Below, piece by piece: positions 27,351 through 34,591 of a DNA stretch of 49,086 nucleotides. Numbering within the stretch: position 1 is the first letter of the stretch; the number at the start of each line of letters is the position of its first letter. Position numbers and translations under genes: made by a program. Source of the DNA: Winogradskyella sp. (lineage in GTDB: Bacteria; Bacteroidota; Bacteroidia; Flavobacteriales; Flavobacteriaceae); contig JASBSE010000140.1 of assembly GCA_030149115.1 (NCBI GenBank), positions 1-49,086 of the forward strand, given 5' to 3'. Under the pieces are notes generated by a model. It was not told the DNA's origin. It did not search any database and was given only the letters and a program-made list of their open reading frames with translations.

Positions 27351-28085
27351 CTATATATCTAGCCGGTCATAAACCAAGGATTTGTAGCTTTCACCTATAG
27401 GAATACGCTCTCCATCAATTATAATTCGGTTTTTTTGTATGGAATTGATTTTGTTGATATTAACCACAAAAGAACGGTGCACTCTAATAAAGGAAGTCTC
27501 TGGTAGTTTGGCCTGTATATCTTTAAAATTCATTAAGGTGAGTACTGACTTGTTAGTGCCATTATGAATTTTTAAATAATCCTTAAGCCCTTGAATATAA
27601 GTGATATCCTTTATTTCCAACTTGATGTTTTCATACTCAGACTTTACAAAAATAAAATCATCTTTTGTATTAGACTCAAGACCCATACTACCTGCTGAAG
27701 AAACATTGAAAGATGTTTGCATATCATTAAGCTTTATCATCTCCTTCACCCGATTTACTGCTTTTATAAAACGAGGGAAAGGAATAGGTTTTACCAAATA
27801 ATCCACGGCATTGAGATCAAACCCTTCTAAAGCATATTGCGGATATGCAGTGGTAAAAATGAAGTATGGTACTTTTCCTTCCAAGGATTTTACCAAATCA
27901 ATACCATTGATGTTTGGCATTTCAATATCAGAAAACACCAAGTGTATACGTTGACTATTAATAAACTCTAGGGCCTCAATAGCATTTGTAAAAGTTTTAA
28001 TAACATCTACACCGCCTAATGCTTTACAATAAGATTCTATAACGTCTATTGCTAAAGGTTCATCATCAATTATTATACATTTCAT
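27351..28085 (-). CDS. LytTR-family response regulator
   Basis: A 244-residue regulator. The receiver domain has the acidic pair D7-D8, phospho-acceptor D53 in LVFSDIEMP, a Thr in FIFTTAYP and the conserved Lys in DYLVKPIPFPRF. The C-terminal LytTR domain (about 140-240) shows IFVKSEYENIKLEIKDITYIQGLKDYLKIH and FIRVHRSFVVNINKI. It should be phosphorylated by the kinase whose gene overlaps it by 4 bases (28082-28085) and bind DNA. The adhesin/SprF operon follows on the same strand, and its promoter carries a 20-base dyad shared with one other promoter in the window. LytTR proteins more often bind direct repeats, so the link to this dyad is inference. Confidence 0.93.
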   Translation of the reverse strand: MKCIIIDDEPLAIDVIESYCKALGGVDVIKTFTNAIEALEFINSQRIHLVFSDIEMPNINGIDLVKSLEGKVPYFIFTTAYPQYALEGFDLNAVDYLVKPIPFPRFIKAVNRVKEMIKLNDMQTSFNVSSAGSMGLESNTKDDFIFVKSEYENIKLEIKDITYIQGLKDYLKIHNGTNKSVLTLMNFKDIQAKLPETSFIRVHRSFVVNINKINSIQKNRIIIDGERIPIGESYKSLVYDRLDI

Positions 28086-29116
28086 TGTCTATTAAGGTTT
28101 AAAGTTAGGTTGACTTCATAATAGTCTTGGTTAGAATCTATGGTTAGGCTATGGTGTTCATCATAAAGATACTGCAATTGATTCTTTATGTTTTCTAATC
28201 CAATACCTGAGTTTTCTTTGTCTTCTTTATGTATACCGACATTATTCTTAACATAAAAATGCAATTGATTCTCAATGATAGTAATCTTAATGTCTATAAA
28301 AGTCTTCCCTTTATAATCCGTTCCATATTTAAAAGCGTTTTCTATAAAAGTAATCAGTATCAATGGATAAATCTTTAAGCCTTTAGAATTACCGTGAATA
28401 TTAATTTTTACATCTTCACTGTTTTTAATTCTAAGCCGTTGAAGTGAAATATAATTTTGAATATAGTCCAGTTCTTTTTCCAAAGGCACTTCCTTGTCAT
28501 TAGCTTCATACAACATATAGCGCATCAATTCAGAAAGGGTAATCACAGCTTCTGGCGCATCATCCGATTTACGTCTTACTAAAGAGTAAATACTATTTAG
28601 AGAATTAAATAAAAAATGTGGGTTTAATTGATTTCGTAAGTATTGAAGTCGCATATCGGTCTTCTCATGCTCCATGGCTCTTGACTTACGCTCGCGTTTG
28701 TAAAAATCTATTATCAAGGCATAGATACCACCCAATAAATAAACCGTTAATGAAAAAGCAACAGGTACTACATAACGCATGTCTATCATAGGCTTTGGGC
28801 CATCTGGTGGTTCACGAAAAGGCAACCCTTGTCTGTAATCTAAAAAATCAAAAACCAATGCTTCTGTAAAGTAGTTATAGACAAACAAAAACAGAAAAGA
28901 CACCAAAATGTATAATGCCAGTTTCCGTTTTAAGAGCAACAACGGCACAAACAAAAGGTAATTGGCGTAAAACAAAACAGGTCGTAAAAGTTGCTTTACA
29001 AGCAAGTTATTAGGAATGATACCTAAATCGACATATATAATGAGCAATGGAAATATGCTAACGCCTACCCACACCACAATATGAATAATAATAATCTTAC
29101 TCTGAAGTTTTTTCAC
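28082..29116 (-). CDS. LytS-type sensor histidine kinase
   Basis: A 344-residue membrane kinase. Four hydrophobic segments (about 8-30, 45-62, 66-84 and 114-137) form a small sensor without a large periplasmic domain; a Pro-rich stretch (LPFREPPDGPKP, about 98-109) lies between the third and fourth. The His_kinase domain has NPHFLFNSLN with H167 as phospho-acceptor, and the ATPase domain has FIENAFKYG (N260) and SGIGLENIKNQL. It is the usual partner of a LytTR regulator, whose start overlaps its end by 4 bases. A TAGTTTTG box (29137 down to 29130) lies just upstream, but its spacing to the ATG is very short. The signal sensed is unknown. Confidence 0.92.
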   Translation of the reverse strand: MKKLQSKIIIIHIVVWVGVSIFPLLIIYVDLGIIPNNLLVKQLLRPVLFYANYLLFVPLLLLKRKLALYILVSFLFLFVYNYFTEALVFDFLDYRQGLPFREPPDGPKPMIDMRYVVPVAFSLTVYLLGGIYALIIDFYKRERKSRAMEHEKTDMRLQYLRNQLNPHFLFNSLNSIYSLVRRKSDDAPEAVITLSELMRYMLYEANDKEVPLEKELDYIQNYISLQRLRIKNSEDVKINIHGNSKGLKIYPLILITFIENAFKYGTDYKGKTFIDIKITIIENQLHFYVKNNVGIHKEDKENSGIGLENIKNQLQYLYDEHHSLTIDSNQDYYEVNLTLNLNRQ

Positions 29117-29142
29117 AACTCAATTTTGACAAAACTAGTATT

Positions 29143-29505
29143 TTATAGAGGCTGAAAAGCGATTTTGTATATAATTAACTCTTCTTTAGTAATTAAGGGC
29201 AGTTGTTGGTTCTGTAACTTCGTAACCACCAACTGAGCAACCTGTTCGGCATCCTTTTGCGATGCAAACCGTTGTTTACCATGTACTGCAGGTACATAGC
29301 TTTGTTTTATATATAAATCACCATCTCTATAAACTTTATAAAGCCAGTCTCCTTCCTCTTTTTCAACTTTAACACTATAGGTAATTTTGGTTTGCGCGTC
29401 TATTGAGGATTGAGAGTTGTCTAATGCTATTAGGTAATTATAGGTTAATAGGATTAGGCCAAGAATTACAACTAAACCTATAATTTTTTTAGGATTCTTT
29501 TTCAT
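29143..29505 (-). CDS. DUF4907 domain protein
   Basis: The frame is open from 29553, but the ATG at 29505 is preferred: it gives a normal basic N-terminus (MKKNPKKI) and one hydrophobic segment (about 8-28), for a protein of 120 residues. The remainder matches the DUF4907 pattern: WLYKVYRDGDLYIKQSYVPAV, then G-K-Q-RFASQKDAEQVAQLVVTKL and LPLITKEEL. The domain is found in Bacteroidota, often next to Kelch-repeat lipoproteins, as here (29650-30660). It is membrane-anchored with the domain outside the cytoplasm. Function unknown. A 144-base gap separates it from the Kelch gene. Confidence 0.8.
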   Translation of the reverse strand: MKKNPKKIIGLVVILGLILLTYNYLIALDNSQSSIDAQTKITYSVKVEKEEGDWLYKVYRDGDLYIKQSYVPAVHGKQRFASQKDAEQVAQLVVTKLQNQQLPLITKEELIIYKIAFQPL

Positions 29506-29649
29506 GAAAATAACTTTTAAAAATTTAGATAGATAGTGCCGAGGGCAAAACAAAAACCAAAGCTCTGCCGCTCAAACACTACCACCCGCTATTAACCAGC
29601 CTCATTTTAGGTTAATAACTATCAATCAAATCAAAATTAAAACTAACCA

Positions 29650-30660
29650 TTAATTATCATCGTCATCTTGTTCGGCATTAGGATAAAATTCCATGAAGTC
29701 ATCAAGATAAAGTGTACCATTTCTACCAAGGCCAACAAAAGCTCTAGAACCATTACCAAATGCTATAGCATCACGTCTGGCATAGAGTTCAAATGCGGTC
29801 TTCTCTTCCCATTCTTCTGTAGTAGGATCATATTCATAAACACTAGATTGGCTACCTGAATAATCTCCACAAGCCACATAGCCCTTACCATCTATAGTAA
29901 ATGCCACAGCATTAGAACGTATCACATAGTCATCATCGTCATCATCGACATCAACCAAAGCCGTCCAGGTTTCGGTATCTAAATCAAACTTCCAAAAATC
30001 TTCTTCATAAATACCGTTACTAACACCTGTTACTAAATAAACCTCATTGCCAATGGTAAATGTGGTACCCTCTCTTCGTTTATCTCCTCCAAAACCAAAA
30101 ATCTCTTCCCACGTATCACTACTTGGATCATATCTCCAAAAATCCTTTTTATCGCTACCATCATAACCTGTACCAACGTACCCATATGTATCGGATCCAA
30201 AGCCAACAGCTCCATAACGTGCAGAACCACCAAAATCAGCTATAGCTTCCCACGTATTAGTTGTTGGGTTGTATTTATAAAAATCCCCTAACTCTTCGTT
30301 GTTGTCTCCATTATACCCTGTTCCCATATAACCTTCATCTCCTATGGTAAATGTGGTTGCAGAACTACGCACAATTCCTGGGAAATCTGCTAATTGTTGC
30401 CATGAGTTGGTATCGATATCATAACTCCAAAAGTCATTATAATAATCATCACCATCATAACCTGTTCCCATATAGCCTATATTACCAATAGTAAAAGCAG
30501 CCGAACTACTACGGGCTTCTTCATTAAAAGTGGACATCTTTACCCAGTTACCATCCAGTTCAGAACTGCCATCATCGTCATTACAACTATTAAAGGTCAC
30601 AAATACAGCTATTAAAAGCCCTAATGATAGCCAGTGTTGGTTGTTTGTTATTTTCATCAT
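29650..30660 (-). CDS. Kelch-repeat lipoprotein
   Basis: A 336-residue lipoprotein. The signal ends in VTFNSC (lipobox, Cys26), followed by the acidic NDDDG. The body is about six Kelch-like blades (AAFTIGNIGYMGTGYDG..., FWSYDIDTNSWQQLADFPG, then repeats with 'GY-GTGY-G' and 'F-KYD-x-T-x-x-W'), which should fold as a beta-propeller on the cell surface or periplasmic face. Two Asp-rich runs (DVDDDDDDY near 240 and QDDDDN at the end) could bind Ca2+. It begins one base after the stop of the 30662-31573 outer-membrane protein, so the two are translationally coupled. The DUF4907 gene follows. Ligand and function unknown. Confidence 0.88.
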   Translation of the reverse strand: MMKITNNQHWLSLGLLIAVFVTFNSCNDDDGSSELDGNWVKMSTFNEEARSSSAAFTIGNIGYMGTGYDGDDYYNDFWSYDIDTNSWQQLADFPGIVRSSATTFTIGDEGYMGTGYNGDNNEELGDFYKYNPTTNTWEAIADFGGSARYGAVGFGSDTYGYVGTGYDGSDKKDFWRYDPSSDTWEEIFGFGGDKRREGTTFTIGNEVYLVTGVSNGIYEEDFWKFDLDTETWTALVDVDDDDDDYVIRSNAVAFTIDGKGYVACGDYSGSQSSVYEYDPTTEEWEEKTAFELYARRDAIAFGNGSRAFVGLGRNGTLYLDDFMEFYPNAEQDDDDN

Positions 30661-30661
30661 T

Positions 30662-31573
30662 TTACTTGTTATTATTTATATTAAAATTTAATCCGAAACC
30701 TACCATAAAGCCATTGTCAGCTTCAAAGTCATACACAGTAGTATCTGTATTTATAGTGTTGATGGTCATAGAAGTTGAAGTGGAATACCCAACTTTAAAA
30801 AACGAAGACCAGTTATTATCAAAATCAAAATGGTATCTTAAGCTAAACTGCAAGGCTGTATATTCCAAATAAGTATCAGCTACAGAAGATTCAATACTAT
30901 TTTCATATAGAGATGCATTGTGTACGGTATATAGAGATTGTGGAGCTATTGTAAAATCAAACCTACTCTGGGTATTTAAGGTATAGTATACAGCGGTTTC
31001 TGGGAAACCTAGCTTATAGCTCAACTTGTCATTTATGGTATTAAAATAGCTTAGTGTTGGATACAGTTGTGGAGAACCCAAAGCTGTACCATAAGCCAAA
31101 CCAACAGAAAAGTATGATGGTTTAGACACGTCACCTAGTATTCGCTTTACAGCAATTTGAGAGGCTAAAACAACCGTATTACTGTGTAATGAAGTGGCAA
31201 AGGTAGAGGTTATCAGTGGCGAAAATTCGATACCAAAAGACCATTGATCATTAATGGCATGTTTGTAATTCATCAATAAGTTGATACGATGAAAATCCCC
31301 ATAAGCCATAATCTCAGGCGACCATGAATAGTCACTACTATTCATTAGAGTATAAGTGTAAGCAGCTCCTACTCCTACCTCTCCTTTGGGTACTGTAAAC
31401 TTGGTACGAAATTCTAATGTCTTAGCATCGAGGTCTACAGAATTTAACCCTGGATACAAATCGTATACAAAATCAAAAGAGGTCTTTTGCTTTCGCTCTG
31501 TTTCCAAATCTTGTCCTGCAACTACATTAACCATAGCGTTGACAATTATAATATGTAATAGAATTTTCTTCAT
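30662..31573 (-). CDS. Outer-membrane barrel protein (DUF6268-like)
   Basis: A 303-residue protein with a signal peptide (MKKILLHIIIVNAMVNVVAGQ). The mature start carries charged residues (LETERKQKTSFDFVYDLYPG). The rest is alternating strand segments (FRTKFTVP, GVGAAYTYTL, RINLLMNYKHAI, FGIEFSPLI, VALKRILGD-like, FSVGLAYG, FSLRYHFDF) and a final strand VGFGLNFNINNN, the profile of an outer-membrane barrel. I would place it near DUF6268, with moderate certainty. It is the first gene of the operon that continues with the Kelch lipoprotein one base later. It is divergent from the DUF4270 gene across a 212-base gap that holds no clear promoter consensus. Confidence 0.75.
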   Translation of the reverse strand: MKKILLHIIIVNAMVNVVAGQDLETERKQKTSFDFVYDLYPGLNSVDLDAKTLEFRTKFTVPKGEVGVGAAYTYTLMNSSDYSWSPEIMAYGDFHRINLLMNYKHAINDQWSFGIEFSPLITSTFATSLHSNTVVLASQIAVKRILGDVSKPSYFSVGLAYGTALGSPQLYPTLSYFNTINDKLSYKLGFPETAVYYTLNTQSRFDFTIAPQSLYTVHNASLYENSIESSVADTYLEYTALQFSLRYHFDFDNNWSSFFKVGYSTSTSMTINTINTDTTVYDFEADNGFMVGFGLNFNINNNK

Positions 31574-31785
31574 CGTTGGCGAACATACTACCTAATCCGA
31601 ATTGAAGTAATATGAAATAGACTGACCCGTTTTTTTTATAGACCAATACGATGTTTTAATCTACAAATACTCCAGAAAAAACTAATCGGTAAAATCTTAG
31701 GGTTTGTAGAGCAATCCTAAAGGCTCGTCTATTTCACTTTTATAAGCTCCCATTGTTATGTTGATTTGCTGAAATTCTTATAAGT

Positions 31786-33093
31786 ATGCTCAAAAAACAG
31801 CTTTCATTTATAATCCTTTTAGGTTGCGCTTTAGTGGTCCTTAATTGCAATTCCGAGGAAATTTCATCACTATCTGTAGGGGAAGATTTTACCAGCACAA
31901 ACATTAGGGTACTATCTATAGACACCTTCGCTGTAGAACTTTCTACAATGAAGTTTGATTCTTTGGTGACCTCCAGTCAAGGACGATTGTTACTTGGAAG
32001 ATACAACGATGATTATATAGGCACAGTAAAAGCATCCACCTATTTAAGAGTCCACCCAACAAATTACTATATGGATGATGATGCTGTATTAGACAGCATT
32101 GGTTTGGTGTTAGGATACGACCAATACGTTTACAACGATACAACCCAGACCTCAACAATTAGTGTACATAAGCTAGAAGAAAAATTAGATTCAGAAAGTG
32201 GATACTTATACAACACCAGTCATTTTAACTATGAAACCAATAGCCTTGGTAGCCTTACGTTTGAAGCAGAACCTAGTACAGATTCTCTATACGTGGGTTT
32301 AGACTATAATTTTGGATTAGAAATATTCAATGATATTAAAGAAAATATCATTACCGATGAAGAGTCCTTGTATCAAAAACTAAAAGGGTTTTACATACAA
32401 CCAGGAGATAACGATAATAGTGCTGTCGTGGGCTTTGGGTCTTCAGATGTTTATCTGCGCTTCTTCTATTCCATACCAGATGAGCTCGAAAATACCGCCT
32501 ACACTTACGATTTTTATATGGATTCAGAAAGTACAGCCTATTATAATAAAATTGAAAGCGATGTTTCAGGGCTTACATTAGAAGATATTACATCACAAGA
32601 ATATAACCTAGCAAGTACCAATAGCAACAACATAAGTTACAATCAGTCTGGTGTTGGGTATATAACCCGAATACAGTTTCCCACAATAAAAAACATCTAT
32701 GACATTAATGATGAGGGTACCATTCTGGAAGCAACCTTGTACATCGAACCTGTTGTATCTTCCTACTCAGAGACACAAGCCGTTCCGGACGAACTATCGT
32801 TATATACTGTAGACCAAAATAACAATTTGTCTTCGCAGGTTAGTAGTAGTTCAGACTATATATACGCATACTTAGAAACAGAAAATTCTGAGTATAACAA
32901 TCAGGTATACACAATGTCGGTTTTAGAATACATAGATAGTAAACTTACCGAAGAACCAGAGATTGATAATGCCCTTATAATGCTCCCATCAGATTACAAT
33001 AGTACTATTAACAAACTCCTGCTCAATGATCCTCAAGCGTCAAACTTTAAAACAAAACTCGTTATCACTTATGCGATTTATGAAAAAAATTAA
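31786..33093 (+). CDS. DUF4270 lipoprotein
   Basis: A 435-residue lipoprotein with lipobox VVLNC (Cys21) after a 20-residue signal. The body fits DUF4270: an early block LSTMKFDSLVTSSQGRLLLGRYND, then beta-rich repeats with acidic turns (DDDAVLDSIGLVLGY, YLYNTSHFNYE), a FYIQPGDNDNSAVVGF block near 210 and IDNALIMLPSDYNSTINKLLLND near the end. DUF4270 proteins sit on the Bacteroidota cell surface or outer membrane and have no known function. Its last codons overlap the start of the 33080-34315 barrel gene, so the pair is probably translated together and may form one outer-membrane assembly. Confidence 0.88.
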   Translation: MLKKQLSFIILLGCALVVLNCNSEEISSLSVGEDFTSTNIRVLSIDTFAVELSTMKFDSLVTSSQGRLLLGRYNDDYIGTVKASTYLRVHPTNYYMDDDAVLDSIGLVLGYDQYVYNDTTQTSTISVHKLEEKLDSESGYLYNTSHFNYETNSLGSLTFEAEPSTDSLYVGLDYNFGLEIFNDIKENIITDEESLYQKLKGFYIQPGDNDNSAVVGFGSSDVYLRFFYSIPDELENTAYTYDFYMDSESTAYYNKIESDVSGLTLEDITSQEYNLASTNSNNISYNQSGVGYITRIQFPTIKNIYDINDEGTILEATLYIEPVVSSYSETQAVPDELSLYTVDQNNNLSSQVSSSSDYIYAYLETENSEYNNQVYTMSVLEYIDSKLTEEPEIDNALIMLPSDYNSTINKLLLNDPQASNFKTKLVITYAIYEKN

Positions 33094-34315
33094 AAGGAGC
33101 AGCCTTGTAATCGGTCTTGTTTTTAGTGTGTCGCTAAACAGCCAAACCAATAATCTTACATCAAGTCCGTATTCGTTATTTGGTTTAGGTGTAGAAAGTT
33201 CCATAAGTACAGGTCGTAACAGCGCAATGGGAAACTCAGGTATTGCCTTAGATGCTGCTAACGGATTTAACCTATACAATCCAGCTGCATTTGCGTCTAT
33301 GGCAGAAGATAATTTTGTACTAGAATTTGGAGTTACAGCAGAAATGATGAACATATCCAATGCAGATGTAAACGAATCTAGAAACACCTACAACTTTTCT
33401 AACATCTCAATAGGCTATAGCAGAGAAAAATATGGTGTAGGACTAACATTAAACCCAGCAACCAATATAGGCTATGAGCTTATTGGTTTAGAAAACAATA
33501 TTGAAGGTAGCAATGAAACTTTCTCTACCAATATTACGGGCTCTGGTGGTATTAACGAAATCCGTTTAGACTACGGGTACAAATTAACAGACAATCTTAA
33601 TCTTGGCGCAAAGTTCTCATACCTGTTTGGTAAAGTTGAAGAAACCGAATACATCATTGCAGCGTCCAACTATCTCGAAATATATGAAGAGAGCTTTTAT
33701 AGCGGAGCAAGATTTGGTTTGGGTGCGCAATATAAGCTGTTAGACAACCATAATTTTGGTGTCACTTTAGATTTTCCTACAAGCTTGGGAGCCACAAAAA
33801 ACAGCTTGGTAATAAAGTATAATTTAGAAGCATCTAGCACATTAGAAGACACCACAGATGAAAGAATAAATAGTTTTGATTTACCATTACAGCTAGGGTT
33901 TGGATATAGTGCTAAATTCAACAATTTACTGTTTACAACAGACTACAATAAAAGATTTTGGTCCAGTACAAATCAAACAGATGCCATAGGTGATTATGTA
34001 GACCAGGATATTTTCAGTTTAGGAGCGTCTTATAAAATAAACCCACAAAGTCGCAAATATTTTGAGCGCGTAGACTACCGAATAGGATTTAACTACAATA
34101 CTGGGTATTTAAAAATAGACGATACAAAAATAGATAGTTTCAACACGTCCTTAGGACTTGGGCTTCCTTTGGGAAGAAGCTCTACCCTTAACTTCTCATA
34201 TACGTATAGCAACCGAGGAACTACAGAAGATATTCTGGTACAAGAGCGTTCCAATATGTTCAATATCAACCTAACACTATCAGATCTGTGGTTCCAAAAA
34301 AGAAAGTACAACTAA
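33080..34315 (+). CDS. Outer-membrane barrel protein (FadL-like)
   Basis: The frame is open from 33026, but MKKIKRSSLVIGLVFSVSLNSQ at 33080 is a proper signal peptide; an ATG at 33071 would add only three residues. The mature 411-residue protein starts TNNLTSSPYSLFGLGVESS and has GRNSAMGNSGIALDAANGFNLYNPAAFASM, the 'NPA' N-terminal region of FadL/OmpP1-like barrels. Many strand segments follow, and the chain ends in NLTLSDLWFQKRKYN. It overlaps the DUF4270 gene by 14 bases. Small-molecule transport across the outer membrane is likely for the fold; the substrate is unknown. The gene is followed by the TTCGGGT repeat cluster. Confidence 0.78.
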   Translation: MKKIKRSSLVIGLVFSVSLNSQTNNLTSSPYSLFGLGVESSISTGRNSAMGNSGIALDAANGFNLYNPAAFASMAEDNFVLEFGVTAEMMNISNADVNESRNTYNFSNISIGYSREKYGVGLTLNPATNIGYELIGLENNIEGSNETFSTNITGSGGINEIRLDYGYKLTDNLNLGAKFSYLFGKVEETEYIIAASNYLEIYEESFYSGARFGLGAQYKLLDNHNFGVTLDFPTSLGATKNSLVIKYNLEASSTLEDTTDERINSFDLPLQLGFGYSAKFNNLLFTTDYNKRFWSSTNQTDAIGDYVDQDIFSLGASYKINPQSRKYFERVDYRIGFNYNTGYLKIDDTKIDSFNTSLGLGLPLGRSSTLNFSYTYSNRGTTEDILVQERSNMFNINLTLSDLWFQKRKYN

Positions 34316-34350
34316 ATCTCCTTACACCTTGCTGAGCAATCAAGTTGTAA

Positions 34351-34423
34351 TTCGGGTCACACCCGTATCTCCTTCGGGTCTCCTCCGGCTTTCCTTCGGG
34401 TCTCCTTCGGGTGTACTTCGGGT
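34351..34423. repeat. TTCGGGT repeat cluster
   Basis: Five copies of TTCGGGT (34351, 34373, 34394, 34406, 34417) lie within 73 bases, in CTCCTTCGGGT-like units. The first can form CGGGT-CAC-ACCCG (34353-34365). The cluster is far more GC-rich than its surroundings and sits just after the barrel gene. Possibly it acts in termination or is a selfish palindromic repeat. Confidence 0.65.
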
Positions 34424-34546
34424 AAGGCGGCGTTTTTTCTTACATTAACTTAAACAAATAAAAAGGGCTTTACTAGTGCTCTACTATGCAAATTCAATAA
34501 AAACTAGGGGCACAACCTTCATATCAATTTAACATCTAAAAATCGT

Positions 34547-34554
34547 ACCTTTGC
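34547..34554 (+). promoter_or_regulatory. -7 box of the uvrA promoter
   Basis: TACCTTTG matches TAnnTTTG 38 bases before the ATG at 34592. No TTG lies at the normal -33 spacing. Confidence 0.45.
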
Positions 34555-34591
34555 AACTTTGCTAGAATTAAAGAAGAAGCGATAACCATCT

